Notes: generated from the letters alone by a model not told the origin. Positions 1 through 8,318 are shown, counted from the first letter of the stretch. The stretch: DNA of 45,689 nucleotides from Treponema sp. (GCA_017392945.1 JAFOSK010000106.1:1-45689), one strand, 5' to 3'. Program-made: numbers and translations.

Positions 1-5
1 ATTTT

Positions 6-956
6 TTAATTTATGAAAGCATCGACTGCAATTTCATTTGCAGCATTATATGCAATTGAATAAGAGCCTGATGCTTTTATTGTTTCAAATGCATATTTCA
101 GCATTGGAAAATCTTCTGTTCGAGGTTTATAGAATGTCATTGTCTGATCAAAAAGCTCAAACGGTTTTAGATATGTTTTTTTGTTTTCTGGATAGGTTAG
201 GGCCGAATAGATAGGATGTTTCATGTCTGGATCAGAAATTTGAGCGTAAAGCATACCGTCATTCGTTCTTACTAAAGAATGTACAAGACTTTGGGGATGG
301 ACAACTACCTTGATTTTTTCAGCAGGCATATCAAAAAGTCTGTTTGCCTCTATAACTTCAAGTCCTTTATTTGCAAGCGAAGCAGAATCAATTGTAATTT
401 TTTTTCCCATATTCCATGTAGGATGCTTAAGTGCATCTTCAAGGGTCACTTTTTTAAGTTTTTCGGATGACAGGTTTCTGAATGGACCTCCGCTGGCGGT
501 AATAATAAGCTCTGAAACATTGTCTTTCCCTGCCTGATTTATAAGATTAAAGATAGCAGAATGTTCTGAATCAACAGGAATAATTTCGGTAGAATTTTTT
601 TCCGCAAGAGATTTTATAAGAGACCATGCCATTACTACAGTTTCTTTGTTTGCAAGCGCAAGGGAAATTTTATGTTCCAAAACAATTTTTGAAGGTTCAA
701 GACCTGCTGCCCCGGCAATTCCGTTTACAACAATATCAGGGGCAGACTTTTCAATAAGTTCGCTAATTGCGGCTGCATTATTTTCTGATGTTAAAAGTCC
801 ATGACAATTAAATTCATTGCATAAAACGTCAAGTTTTTGTTTATTTGTATGAGCTGTAAGGGCACATACACAAAATTCGTTTGGCAGGTTGCGTACTATT
901 TCCAGCGTATTTGTTCCTATGGAACCAGTGCAGCCTAAAACTAAAACCTTCTTCAT
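6..956 (-). CDS. dxr: 1-deoxy-D-xylulose 5-phosphate reductoisomerase, C-terminally short
   Basis: This is the MEP-pathway enzyme that converts 1-deoxyxylulose 5-phosphate to methylerythritol 4-phosphate with NADPH in the cytoplasm. The N-terminal nucleotide-binding motif GCTGSIGTNTLEI, the PVDSEHSAIF segment, the ASGGPF loop and the GKKITIDSASLANKGLE segment are all present. The C-terminal helical region reaches NAANEIAVDAFIN and then stops at 6-8 (TAA). At 316 residues it is about 60-80 short of the usual 380-400, and the stop falls inside the C-terminal domain. Deleting a single base near the stop would continue the frame as ...FINKK, so a frameshift or premature stop is likely; only five bases remain beyond it in the window. 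Start ATG at 956 has an AGGT element upstream. It is the last visible gene of the frr-uppS-cdsA-dxr string. Confidence 0.9.
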   Translation of the reverse strand: MKKVLVLGCTGSIGTNTLEIVRNLPNEFCVCALTAHTNKQKLDVLCNEFNCHGLLTSENNAAAISELIEKSAPDIVVNGIAGAAGLEPSKIVLEHKISLALANKETVVMAWSLIKSLAEKNSTEIIPVDSEHSAIFNLINQAGKDNVSELIITASGGPFRNLSSEKLKKVTLEDALKHPTWNMGKKITIDSASLANKGLEVIEANRLFDMPAEKIKVVVHPQSLVHSLVRTNDGMLYAQISDPDMKHPIYSALTYPENKKTYLKPFELFDQTMTFYKPRTEDFPMLKYAFETIKASGSYSIAYNAANEIAVDAFIN

Positions 957-968
957 TTTTTTTACCTG

Positions 969-1832
969 TTATCTGATGAATTCCGGATGATAAAGAAGTG
1001 TCAATAAAATATAGAATACTGGAGAAGTGAAAAGCAGTGAGTCTACAGAATCAAGGACACCGCCCCTTCCTGGAATAATGTTTCCACTGTCTTTTATAAC
1101 TGCCGATCTTTTGAAAACAGATTCAATAAGATCCCCTATTATTCCTGCTGTTGCGCAGAAAAAACCCATTACAGCACCTTTCAATGGAGAACCTTGAAAT
1201 AAGTCGGGCCAGATATAATGTACAGCGACACAGGATGCAATTGTACCTGCATAACCGCCCAAAAAGCCTATTACACTTTTATTTGGACTTGCAGCAAAAA
1301 CCCCACGGTTATTCTTTCCAAATAAAATTCCAAAGAACCATGCAAGCGAATCATTTATAAAAACAGAAAAAAGGAAAATACATATTATAAGCGTCGACTG
1401 AGACAAAAGAGCAAGCCTTGGAATAAATGTGAACAGATATCCTGTGTAGAATACAATGAAAACAGCAGCAGAAAGTCTGGTGTTTGATTCTTCAAATGTT
1501 TTATGTGAAAATACTTCTGATGCCATAATTATCATGGCAGAAACAAGAAATATCCAATTTTCATAATTGATGAAAGAGTGATCTTTTCCAAATACTACAA
1601 GTAAAAAAGCTGACACCGGCTGTATAAATGAAAGTACTGTAACCAAAACTTTGTTCGGTAATTTTGTTTTCGTTGAAAATAAAGAATATAATTCAGATGC
1701 TGCGAGTGCAGAAAAAATACAGGTTAAAAAATTAAGCACATAATGATAGCGAGATGGATCAAAAAATACGATTCCTAAAACTAAAGGAATTCCAACAAAA
1801 AATGTAAGTAATCTTTGTACAACTTTGCTCAT
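969..1832 (-). CDS. cdsA: Phosphatidate cytidylyltransferase (CDP-diglyceride synthase)
   Basis: Integral inner-membrane enzyme that makes CDP-diacylglycerol from phosphatidic acid and CTP, the branch point for phospholipid synthesis. The 287-residue protein has about eight hydrophobic segments. Its C-terminus carries the CdsA signature: SVFKRSAVIKDSG followed by IIPGRGGVLDSVDSLLF, with the conserved K-R, K-D, P-G-GG and D-D positions. Length is normal for the family. It lies 12 bp from dxr and 15 bp from uppS, so it is probably in one transcript with them; uppS, cdsA and dxr link isoprenoid, undecaprenyl and phospholipid synthesis. Confidence 0.95.
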   Translation of the reverse strand: MSKVVQRLLTFFVGIPLVLGIVFFDPSRYHYVLNFLTCIFSALAASELYSLFSTKTKLPNKVLVTVLSFIQPVSAFLLVVFGKDHSFINYENWIFLVSAMIIMASEVFSHKTFEESNTRLSAAVFIVFYTGYLFTFIPRLALLSQSTLIICIFLFSVFINDSLAWFFGILFGKNNRGVFAASPNKSVIGFLGGYAGTIASCVAVHYIWPDLFQGSPLKGAVMGFFCATAGIIGDLIESVFKRSAVIKDSGNIIPGRGGVLDSVDSLLFTSPVFYILLTLLYHPEFIR

Positions 1833-1847
1833 ATCGACTCTGCTTTA

Positions 1848-2558
1848 TTAATTATTCAGAACTCCGCCAAAACGTCGTGTTCTGTTTTTAAATGATTCTA
1901 TATCTTTCAAGAACTCTTCTTTATTGTAATCCGGCCATAGGGTATTTGTAAACAAAAATTCTGCATAAGCGGCATGCCATAACAGAAAATTACTGAGTCT
2001 TATTTCCCCTCCAGTCCGGATTAAAAGATCAACATCAGGAAGCTCTGGTATATCAAATGAATTTGAAAAGTCTGATTCTGTTATGTCAGAAACATTTTTT
2101 CCCTCTGACAGGAGTTTTTTTACTCCTCTGACAATTTCATCCCGGCCGCCGTAATTAATGGCAAGAACAACTGTAAGACCTGTAAAAGATGCAGTTTCTT
2201 CCATAGCTTTTTTAATTTCGGTCTGTACGTCTTCCGGTAAACCAGATAAATCCCCAAGATGCTTGATTCTGATTCCGTTCTGTTTATAAAACTGGAATTC
2301 AGCCCTAAGGTGTCCGCGGATTAAGTTCATTAAAAAACCGACTTCCTCCTGGGCTCTTTTCCAGTTTTCTGTAGAAAAAGTATAAAGGGTGACATATTTT
2401 ATGCCAATTTCAGCAGCTGCCTTGACAATAGCCTTCGCAACGTCCAATCCTTCTTTGTGTCCGCTTGTTCGAGGCAGATTTCTCTGTTTTGCCCAGCGTC
2501 CGTTGCCGTCCATAATGATACCAACGTGAACTGGTACTGCTGAATTATTTTCTGACAT
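1848..2558 (-). CDS. uppS: Isoprenyl transferase (undecaprenyl diphosphate synthase)
   Basis: Cis-prenyltransferase that elongates farnesyl diphosphate with isopentenyl diphosphate to make the lipid carrier for peptidoglycan synthesis. The start contains HVGIIMDGNGRWAKQRN with the catalytic Asp and the diphosphate-binding loop. Further on are YTFSTENWKR, NYGGRDEIV and the C-terminal LLIRTGGEIRLSNFLLWH plus AYAEF, all family signatures. The length of 236 residues is typical. The start ATG at 2558 follows frr by 3 bp, and the GGAAGG inside the end of frr serves as its ribosome binding site, so it is translationally linked to frr. Confidence 0.95.
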   Translation of the reverse strand: MSENNSAVPVHVGIIMDGNGRWAKQRNLPRTSGHKEGLDVAKAIVKAAAEIGIKYVTLYTFSTENWKRAQEEVGFLMNLIRGHLRAEFQFYKQNGIRIKHLGDLSGLPEDVQTEIKKAMEETASFTGLTVVLAINYGGRDEIVRGVKKLLSEGKNVSDITESDFSNSFDIPELPDVDLLIRTGGEIRLSNFLLWHAAYAEFLFTNTLWPDYNKEEFLKDIESFKNRTRRFGGVLNN

Positions 2559-2561
2559 AAA

Positions 2562-3098
2562 TTAGCCTTCCATTATATCCTTTTCTTTTGCGTCATAGAT
2601 CTTGTTGATTTCTGCAACGTATTTATCTGTAAGCTTCTGAAGCTTGTCTTCTTCTGTTTTCAATTCGTCTTCTGTGATTTCACTGGCCTTCTGTTTTTTC
2701 TTAAGGTCATCATTGCCATCTCGACGGATGTTTCTGATAGAAGTTCTTGCTTCTTCTGCAAGTGTTTTAGCCTGCTTTACAAGTTCTTTTCTTCTTTCTG
2801 CTGTGAGCGGTGGAATAGAAATGCGGATTACCTTGCCGTCATTGGAAGGGTTAAGACCTAAATCTGCTGTAAGAATTGCTTTTTCAATTTCCACAATAAG
2901 TGATTTGTCAAACGGCTGTATGATTACAGAACGTGCTTCCGGTACAGAAATTGTAGCAACCTGATTAAGAGGAGATTTTGTACCGTAATAATCTACACGA
3001 ACCTTATCAAAAATCGCAGCAGATGCACGTCCTGTGCGGATTCCGTTGAATCTATCTTTAAGAGAAGCAACTGTTTTTTCCATTCTTTCTTCAGACAT
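2562..3098 (-). CDS. frr: Ribosome recycling factor
   Basis: Splits post-termination ribosomes together with EF-G. The family core IRTGRASAAIFDKVRVDYYG is near the N-terminus, followed by VATISVPEARSVIIQPFDKS, GLNPSNDGKVIRI and the helical C-terminus with RRDGNDDLKK. At 178 residues it is about seven shorter than most homologues at the N-terminus, but ATG 3098 has a strong AGGAGG six bases upstream, so this start is preferred. The upstream region contains the tsf terminator and the 80-bp tandem repeat, so frr probably begins its own transcript with uppS, cdsA and dxr. Confidence 0.95.
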   Translation of the reverse strand: MSEERMEKTVASLKDRFNGIRTGRASAAIFDKVRVDYYGTKSPLNQVATISVPEARSVIIQPFDKSLIVEIEKAILTADLGLNPSNDGKVIRISIPPLTAERRKELVKQAKTLAEEARTSIRNIRRDGNDDLKKKQKASEITEDELKTEEDKLQKLTDKYVAEINKIYDAKEKDIMEG

Positions 3099-3114
3099 TT
3101 TTTCCTCCTGAGAG

Positions 3115-3167
3115 AAAGCAGCTGAGCTGCTTTCTGATGAATAGCAAACCGTAAAGAAAAACGCGTC
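3115..3167. repeat. Tandem intergenic repeat, copy 1 (frr-proximal)
   Basis: A 53-bp unit that recurs at 3195-3247 with one mismatch, at an 80-bp period. It begins with an inverted repeat, arms AAAGCAGC and GCTGCTTT around a 3-base loop (3115-3133). Its far end forms half of a second hairpin, arms AAAAACGC and GCGTTTTT (3157-3176), which ends in a T run. On the minus strand the first hairpin sits immediately upstream of the frr ribosome binding site. I see no further copy in this window. Confidence 0.9.
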
Positions 3168-3194
3168 AGCGTTTTTTAGGTTTACCTACTTGCA

Positions 3195-3247
3195 AAAGCA
3201 GCTGAGCTGCTTTCTGATGAATAGCAAACCGTTAAGAAAAACGCGTC
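3195..3247. repeat. Tandem intergenic repeat, copy 2 (tsf-proximal)
   Basis: Second copy of the 53-bp unit, identical to 3115-3167 except GTTAAG for GTAAAG. It has the same AAAGCAGC/GCTGCTTT hairpin (3195-3213). The flanking 27 bp differ between copies, so this is a unit duplication rather than a longer tandem array. Confidence 0.9.
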
Positions 3248-3280
3248 GGGCTTTTTTTTATTTTACTGATGCTTTTAAAC

Positions 3281-3314
3281 AAAAAGCGGCCAGATTGTAC
3301 CGGCCGCTTTTTTT
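3281..3314 (-). terminator. Intrinsic terminator after tsf
   Basis: Stem of 11 bp (AAAAAGCGGCC at 3281-3291 with GGCCGCTTTTT at 3302-3312) and a 10-base loop. It sits 12 bp beyond the tsf stop codon. The A/T-flanked arms give it T runs in both directions; its position makes it the end of rpsB-tsf on the minus strand. Confidence 0.85.
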
Positions 3315-3325
3315 AGACCTGGTAA

Positions 3326-4159
3326 TTATTTACCAAGAACGTACAAAGTTACATTGTCGAATGTCAAAGCCGCACCAGCTGCTTTACCAGCTTCGGCAAT
3401 AGCCTGTGCAACAGTGATTTTTTCGTTATCAAGGTAAGCCTGATCCATAAAACAGATAGAAGCAACAAGTTTGTTTACTTTACCTTTAAGGATTCCTTCC
3501 TTAACGTTTTCTGGCTTCTTAGCCATAGATTCATCTTCGGCCATCTGAGCTTTGAAGATTTCTGTCTGTTCGTCAATATACGACTGAGGAACCTGATCCT
3601 TTGTGATGTATTCTGGTTTGTTTGAAGCCAAGTGAAGACAACAAACGTGAGCAAAATCCTTAACTGAATCTGCTTCAGAACCTTTTACTACAACCAAAGC
3701 TCCGATTTTGTGGTCGTGATGAACATATGTAGAAGCTACAGATCCAGCTGGTACTTCTACATATTCTGCTCTGCGTACAGACATATTTTCACGGAACTTA
3801 ACAAGAATAGTATCGATAAGAGCCTTGTGTTCATCAAGAACTCCTGAAGCCTTCTTTTCAAGTGTGATTTCTGCTGCTTTTTCTGCAACGGCAATAAAGT
3901 CTGCGTTGTTAGAAACAAAGTCTGTTTCGCAAAGTACTTCTACCATTGCAATGCGGTTTCCGTCCTGTTTTACAACAATACGTCCTTCACCTGCTGCACG
4001 GTCAGTACGTTTAGCCATTGCAGCAAGTCCTTTTTCTTTAAGGAGTTTTTCTGCAGCAGCAATGTCGCCGTTTGTATCGTTAAGCGCTTTCTTACAGTCG
4101 AGCAATCCTGCTCCTGTGCTGTCGCGCAATGTTTTTACATCATTAGCCGTGTAATTCAT
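3326..4159 (-). CDS. tsf: Translation elongation factor Ts
   Basis: Nucleotide exchange factor for EF-Tu. The N-terminal UBA-like domain carries VKTLRDSTGAGLLDCKKAL, followed by the KRTDRAAGEGRI junction and the core segment VEVLCETDFVSNN that contacts EF-Tu. The length of 277 residues is normal. Start ATG 4159 has AAAGGATC upstream. It is 14 bp downstream of rpsB, the near-universal rpsB-tsf pair, and is followed by a strong terminator. Confidence 0.97.
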   Translation of the reverse strand: MNYTANDVKTLRDSTGAGLLDCKKALNDTNGDIAAAEKLLKEKGLAAMAKRTDRAAGEGRIVVKQDGNRIAMVEVLCETDFVSNNADFIAVAEKAAEITLEKKASGVLDEHKALIDTILVKFRENMSVRRAEYVEVPAGSVASTYVHHDHKIGALVVVKGSEADSVKDFAHVCCLHLASNKPEYITKDQVPQSYIDEQTEIFKAQMAEDESMAKKPENVKEGILKGKVNKLVASICFMDQAYLDNEKITVAQAIAEAGKAAGAALTFDNVTLYVLGK

Positions 4160-4173
4160 TTTTGATCCTTTAA

Positions 4174-5043
4174 TTATTTGTTGTTATAGATCTTGTCTTC
4201 GTCAACAAGGCTATCTTTTTCATCAGCTTCAGCATCTTCTTCTTTTGTCTCTGTTGGCTGATAGTTTGAATAGTCAACGATTTCTTCGTCTTCACCCTTG
4301 TTTGAAGCGTCTGTAAGAATTTCTTCTTCGCCGTCAAGGTTTTCAAGGATCTTAAGTCCGTTTTCGTTGTCTGATTCAATTACAGCATTAGCAATGATTG
4401 AAGTGAACAAAGAAATGGCACGGATAGCATCGTCGTTACCAGGAATAGGGTAGTCGATTCCTTCTGGGTTACAGTTTGTATCAACAACTGCAATGATAGG
4501 AATACCCATGCGGCGTGCTTCTGCAACAGCGATCTGTTCCTTGTGTGTATCGATGATGAAGATTGCTCCTGGGAGTTCTTTCATTTCTTTAATACCGCCA
4601 AGGTTTTTTTCAAGCTTTGATTTTTCCTTCTGGAGAGCAGAAACTTCTTTCTTTGTAAGATTTTCGAAAGTTCCGTCTACTTCCATTTTTTCGATCTTCT
4701 TAAGACGGAGAAGTGATTTTTTGATTGTTGTGAAGTTTGTAAGCATACCACCAAGCCAGCGGTTGTTTACATAGAACATTCCGCAGCGTTCAGCTTCTTT
4801 CTGAACAGCCTGCTGAGCCTGCTTCTTTGTTCCTACGAAAAGAACTGATTTTCCTGAAGCAGTGATTTTTCGAACAGCTTCATAGCTGTCTTTGATTGCA
4901 GCGATTGTTTTCTGCAAATCGATGATGTGGATACCATTGCGCTCTGCGAAGATGTACTTCTTCATGCGTGGATCCCAACGTTTTACCTGGTGACCAAAGT
5001 GTACACCAGATTCAAGCAAGTTTTTCATGGTTACAACTGCCAT
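4174..5043 (-). CDS. rpsB: 30S ribosomal protein S2
   Basis: S2 of the small ribosomal subunit. Conserved segments are [55 protein letters not shown] and the Lys/Glu-rich [10 protein letters not shown] region; [20 protein letters not shown] lies in the second half. I chose ATG 5043: the AAGGAG eight bases upstream is its ribosome binding site, and an in-frame GTG at 5058 would place that site inside the gene. The C-terminus has an acidic tail of about 60 residues (many Glu and Asp), longer than in most bacteria. Confidence 0.96.
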   Translation of the reverse strand: MAVVTMKNLLESGVHFGHQVKRWDPRMKKYIFAERNGIHIIDLQKTIAAIKDSYEAVRKITASGKSVLFVGTKKQAQQAVQKEAERCGMFYVNNRWLGGMLTNFTTIKKSLLRLKKIEKMEVDGTFENLTKKEVSALQKEKSKLEKNLGGIKEMKELPGAIFIIDTHKEQIAVAEARRMGIPIIAVVDTNCNPEGIDYPIPGNDDAIRAISLFTSIIANAVIESDNENGLKILENLDGEEEILTDASNKGEDEEIVDYSNYQPTETKEEDAEADEKDSLVDEDKIYNNK

Positions 5044-5155
5044 GAGTTTCTCCTTCACCGGTAAGATTCGTTATAAAACGCTTACCCCATACTCTTTTTC
5101 TCGATATCCCTAAAAAAGGACACGGATGATAACAAACCCGAAAGGTTTGCCGGAT

Positions 5156-5746
5156 TTATTCCAAAATAGAATAACCCTGTTCTTTTAATATATCGTAAAG
5201 CTCAAAGATAGGCAAGCCTGTTACACAGCTCTGAGAGCCTTCGATTTTCTTAATGAAACATGACGCAAGACTTTGAATCCGGTATCCGCCGGCAGCTCCG
5301 TGCCATTCTCCGGTATCCAGATACCACTGGATTTCTTCGTCGGTCATTTCTGCAAATGTAACCTGGGTTTTTGCAGTTCTGGAAGAGGTTGTTTTTGTTC
5401 TTCCGTTATAGAGGATGATTGAAGTCATTACAGTGTGGGTAGAACCAGACAGTTCCTTTAGAAACTCTCTTGCTTGTTCCTGATCTTCCGGTTTTCCAAA
5501 GTAACGGCCGTTTTTAATGATGATTGTATCTGCACCTAAAATCCAAAAAATTTCTTGCTTTGGTGGAAGAGAGTGGAGTACGGCAGATACTTTCTGCCGG
5601 GCAATAAATTCGGACACTTCATCAGTGTCAATTGTAGGGGTAATTGTTTCATCTACATTTGGTACAATTACTCTGAAAGGTATACCCAGGAGATTAAGAA
5701 TCTCCTGGCGTCTTGGAGAAGAGGATGCTAATATGATCGGTTCCAT
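5156..5746 (-). CDS. maf: Maf-family nucleoside triphosphate pyrophosphatase
   Basis: House-cleaning enzyme that hydrolyses non-canonical or excess nucleoside triphosphates to monophosphates. Present are the N-terminal ILASSSPRRQEIL motif, NVDET, the WILGADTIII active-site segment, GKPEDQEQAREFLKELSG and the C-terminal GGYRIQS...IEGSQSCVTGLP. These residues fit the dTTP/UTP-type (YhdE-like) branch best. The length of 196 residues is typical. It is 112 bp upstream of rpsB and 10 bp downstream of the HEAT-repeat gene. Confidence 0.92.
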   Translation of the reverse strand: MEPIILASSSPRRQEILNLLGIPFRVIVPNVDETITPTIDTDEVSEFIARQKVSAVLHSLPPKQEIFWILGADTIIIKNGRYFGKPEDQEQAREFLKELSGSTHTVMTSIILYNGRTKTTSSRTAKTQVTFAEMTDEEIQWYLDTGEWHGAAGGYRIQSLASCFIKKIEGSQSCVTGLPIFELYDILKEQGYSILE

Positions 5747-5756
5747 AATCTTTTTT

Positions 5757-6515
5757 TTACTGTTTTGATGATTTTGATGAACTTGAATTGCCTTCGTTGA
5801 TTGCTTTTAATACTTTCATTGCACGGCTTCTTACAGGAGAAGCGTAATGATAGTCTGCAGCAATTTTTGTAAGCGAATCGATTACAATCTTCTTGTTATT
5901 TGTGTTCTCAGCAAGTTTTTCATAAGCTTCGATTACTTCGAATGCAAGGGAACTTGTTGGATTCAAAATCTGGTTTCTTCTGTTCGCGTAAGCAATTGCA
6001 TCTACGACTTCGTCATTTCCGTTGATTCCGATTTCTCCAAGAGAGTTTACGGCAGCGGCAATAACCATAGGTTCGTTCTCTGCAAGAGTTACTTTTACAA
6101 GGTAATTCTTTGATTCTTCTGTTTTTACTTTGCCCAAAGCAAGGCATGCGCGTCTGCGGATGTCCGGATAGTTGTTCATAAGACGGCCGTTTGTGCGTGA
6201 TTGTGTTGAAATACCTTCTCCTGCAAGCTGGTTAAGAGCTTTCATTACATCTGCATTTGTATTTCCGTTGTCTACGGCATCTTCAAGAAACTGCATTGCT
6301 ACTAGCTTGTTGTCGTATTCGTCTGACTGTGCAAGACTAAGAATGACAACGCCATCGATTTCACTGAGATATTCGTCTTCGACAGAACTTTCTGATTTTT
6401 TTGAACTATTTGTATTTTCTGTATTTGCTTTCTGGACAGTCTGTTCCTGCGCAAAAAGATACATACTGAGCATGATCATGCCGGCAATACCAATGATCTT
6501 TTTAGAAATTTTCAT
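5757..6515 (-). CDS. Exported HEAT-repeat protein
   Basis: The 252-residue product starts with a signal peptide (KISKKIIGIAGMIMLSMYLFAQ, cleaved near FAQ). A Ser/Asn-rich linker follows, then HEAT-like helical repeats in which RRRACLALGKVK and VIAAAVNSLGEIG are the clearest units. It is likely a periplasmic scaffold; no catalytic motif is visible. I chose ATG 6515, which has GGAGG seven bases upstream, rather than the TTG one codon earlier. It is probably cotranscribed with maf. The specific role is unknown. Confidence 0.85.
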   Translation of the reverse strand: MKISKKIIGIAGMIMLSMYLFAQEQTVQKANTENTNSSKKSESSVEDEYLSEIDGVVILSLAQSDEYDNKLVAMQFLEDAVDNGNTNADVMKALNQLAGEGISTQSRTNGRLMNNYPDIRRRACLALGKVKTEESKNYLVKVTLAENEPMVIAAAVNSLGEIGINGNDEVVDAIAYANRRNQILNPTSSLAFEVIEAYEKLAENTNNKKIVIDSLTKIAADYHYASPVRSRAMKVLKAINEGNSSSSKSSKQ

Positions 6516-6582
6516 CAACTTTCCTCCTGGACAAAAGCCCTTGTTTGATTATCGGATAATATCTGGTGATTGTATAGTCTTT

Positions 6583-7134
6583 TTATCCTTGAAGTGGTGG
6601 AATTTTTACCATCCATTTTCCATTTATTTTTACAAAGTTGTAATATACAACATCCGAGTCTTCCCTTACTTCAACTGCTTTTACGCTGTCCCTTGAAATA
6701 TAGCGGATTTCCTCTACAGAACGCTCCTTTCTTGAAGGAACAAAAACCATTCTGAAGTAGTCATTAAGGCTGTTGAGCTTCTGGTTTTTTATTGGAAGCC
6801 TTTTTGAGGCCTTTTTCAAATTTGCAAGGTCTGACCAATAAGCTACTGAATCTGGATCAATGTATCTAATCCATCTCTGATAGTCATAGTCAGCCATTAT
6901 GTGAGAAAGCTTTGCGATTATTTCCAGAATTTCATTTTTATCGTTAAGAAATTCTTCCTTTGTGATTGAGACGTTTGTCGTTGAGCGCGAAAATTCTGCG
7001 TCAGCTTCATCCTTCTGTATTTCAGGTATGGCAGATGCCTTCTCAGGCTCTGTTTTTTTAGTTGAACTGCATGAAGCGAACATAGCCGCAATAATAAGTA
7101 TTCCTAATAATTTACACATATTCCTATAATACAT
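6583..7134 (-). CDS. Predicted lipoprotein
   Basis: Short N-terminus, hydrophobic stretch LLGILIIAAMFASC and a lipobox ending FASC followed by SSTKK: a type II signal peptide. The mature part is about 160 residues with an Asp/Tyr-rich middle (IMADYDYQRWIRYIDPDSVAYW) and a C-terminal strand pattern ending VKINGKWMVKIPPLQG, resembling a small NTF2-like or DUF4440-type fold (inference). The start is uncertain: ATG 7134 (MYYRNMCK) or ATG 7119 (MCKLLG). An upstream extension would overlap coaD and is not used. Lnt, which acylates such proteins, is encoded at 26214-28019. Confidence 0.75.
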   Translation of the reverse strand: MYYRNMCKLLGILIIAAMFASCSSTKKTEPEKASAIPEIQKDEADAEFSRSTTNVSITKEEFLNDKNEILEIIAKLSHIMADYDYQRWIRYIDPDSVAYWSDLANLKKASKRLPIKNQKLNSLNDYFRMVFVPSRKERSVEEIRYISRDSVKAVEVREDSDVVYYNFVKINGKWMVKIPPLQG

Positions 7135-7173
7135 CTCTTGTTTCTTTTCGTCAAACGGAGTATTTTCTTTTTT

Positions 7174-7656
7174 ATGATAGAAGCTATTTTTCCTGGAACA
7201 TTTGACCCTCCTACGAACGGACATATAAACATAATTCAGCGTGCCTCAAAACTTTTTGATAAAATTGATGTCGTCATTGCTGTTAATAAGGCAAAAAATT
7301 GTCTTTTTTCGCCTGAAGAACGTTTGGATTTTCTTAAGGAACTCGTCAGACCGTACAAAAACGTTACGGTTCATACATTTTCCGGGCTTATAGTTGATTA
7401 TGCAAGCCAAAAGGGAGCGAATGTTCTTATAAGGGGGATAAGGAATTCTATAGATTTTTCCTATGAGTTTGATCTTTCTCTTATGAATCACAGGCTTAAT
7501 GCAAATATTGAGACTCTTTTTATTCCGACGGATCAGAAATATCTTGTTCTGAAATCAAGTTCGATAAAAGAGCTTGCTCAGTTCGGCGGTGACGTTTCCG
7601 GCATGGTTCCTGAAAACGTAAGGCTTGCACTTGAAAAAAAATACAGGAATTCTTGA
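7174..7656 (+). CDS. coaD: Phosphopantetheine adenylyltransferase
   Basis: Penultimate step of coenzyme A synthesis: ATP plus 4'-phosphopantetheine gives dephospho-CoA. The start contains AIFPGTFDPPTNGHINII with the (T/H)xGH nucleotidyltransferase motif. VLIRGIRNSIDFSYEFDLSLMN and the C-terminal YLVLKSSSIKELAQFGG (ISSS-type motif) follow. The length of 160 residues is typical. ATG 7174 is used; a GGAG lies about 13 bases upstream. It is divergent from the lipoprotein gene with 39 bp between starts. The CoA product feeds acyl carrier protein maturation, encoded close by. Confidence 0.95.
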   Translation: MIEAIFPGTFDPPTNGHINIIQRASKLFDKIDVVIAVNKAKNCLFSPEERLDFLKELVRPYKNVTVHTFSGLIVDYASQKGANVLIRGIRNSIDFSYEFDLSLMNHRLNANIETLFIPTDQKYLVLKSSSIKELAQFGGDVSGMVPENVRLALEKKYRNS

Positions 7657-7742
7657 TATTCTGCCGTTCACTGCATATTGCCGGGAATCAATTTTTGTTT
7701 CTCTTTGTGGAATTGATTTCTGGATGGGAAAGTTTTTTATGT

Positions 7743-7803
7743 TTGACAAAAAATGATATTCTGTTATACTTTATTGACAACCTGATTGGAACTGTTGTAT
7801 TAT
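7743..7803 (+). promoter_or_regulatory. Tandem sigma70-type promoters for rpmF-acpP
   Basis: Two promoters in a row. The first is TTGACA (7743-7748), 16 bp, TATACT (7765-7770). The second is TTGACA (7774-7779), 18 bp, TATTAT (7798-7803). Both precede rpmF at 7853 and match the consensus better than any other site in the window, as expected for highly expressed genes. Confidence 0.75.
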
Positions 7804-7852
7804 AAACCGCAGTAAATCAGATAGTAACTAATTTTAGTGAGGTTTTATAAAA

Positions 7853-8041
7853 ATGGCAGTACCTAGATCCAAAACATCTAAAGCCGTTACAAAAAGACGT
7901 CAGACAATTAATATGAAGTTGGAAGAGCCACAGCTCGTTGAATGCAGCAACTGCGGTAATCTTATCCAGTCTCATCGTGTTTGTCCTAAGTGCGGTTTTT
8001 ATCGTGGACGTCAGGTTTTGACACCAGAAACAAACGGTTAA
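7853..8041 (+). CDS. rpmF: 50S ribosomal protein L32
   Basis: Small ribosomal protein of 62 residues. It begins AVPRSKTSKAVTKRRQ, the typical L32 N-terminus, and carries a zinc ribbon of two CxxC pairs (CSNCGN and CPKCGFYRG). It lies 24 bp upstream of acpP; the rpmF-acpP pairing is common because L32 is often cotranscribed with fatty acid genes. Confidence 0.96.
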   Translation: MAVPRSKTSKAVTKRRQTINMKLEEPQLVECSNCGNLIQSHRVCPKCGFYRGRQVLTPETNG

Positions 8042-8065
8042 TTTTTTACCAAAGGGAGAAAAGAA

Positions 8066-8299
8066 ATGGACGAATTGTTCGAAAAAATCCAGAAACTTAT
8101 TGCTGAAAAATTGGATATTGATGCTTCAAAAATTACTCTTGATTCATCATTCCGTGGTGATCTTGGCGCTGACAGCCTTGACACTTATGAACTTGTTTAC
8201 GCTATCGAAGAAGAACTTGGTGTAAGCATTCCTGATGAAAAGGCTAACGAATTCGAAACTGTTCGCGATGCTTATGATTTCATCAAATCAGCTCAGTAA
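8066..8299 (+). CDS. acpP: Acyl carrier protein
   Basis: Carries growing acyl chains in type II fatty acid synthesis. The 77-residue acidic protein has the phosphopantetheine attachment site GADSLDTYELVYAIEEE; the Ser of DSL is the modified residue. It has a strong AGGGAG ribosome binding site and ends 20 bp before a clear terminator, so rpmF-acpP form a two-gene unit. Confidence 0.96.
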   Translation: MDELFEKIQKLIAEKLDIDASKITLDSSFRGDLGADSLDTYELVYAIEEELGVSIPDEKANEFETVRDAYDFIKSAQ

Positions 8300-8318
8300 T
8301 AAAGGGTTCGATGTTTAT

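Noticed and set aside
3115..3247. CRISPR-like repeat-spacer-repeat
   Set aside because: Only two copies, unequal flanks, hairpins of terminator type and no cas genes nearby.
3190..3402. A 70-codon plus-strand frame across the tsf terminator and tandem repeat
   Set aside because: It runs through repeat and terminator sequence into the antisense of tsf and has no ribosome binding site.
4170..4379. A 69-codon Lys/Thr-rich frame inside rpsB
   Set aside because: It is a frame-shifted reading of the acidic S2 tail; composition is an artefact of GAA/GAT-rich codons.
5133..5149. CAAACC/GGTTTG hairpin between maf and rpsB as a terminator
   Set aside because: Six-base stem with no T run on the minus strand; it may be a leader structure but cannot be supported.
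7686..7718. Inverted repeat AATCAATT / AATTGATT after coaD as a terminator
   Set aside because: AT-only stem with a 17-base loop and no clean T run; too weak to call.
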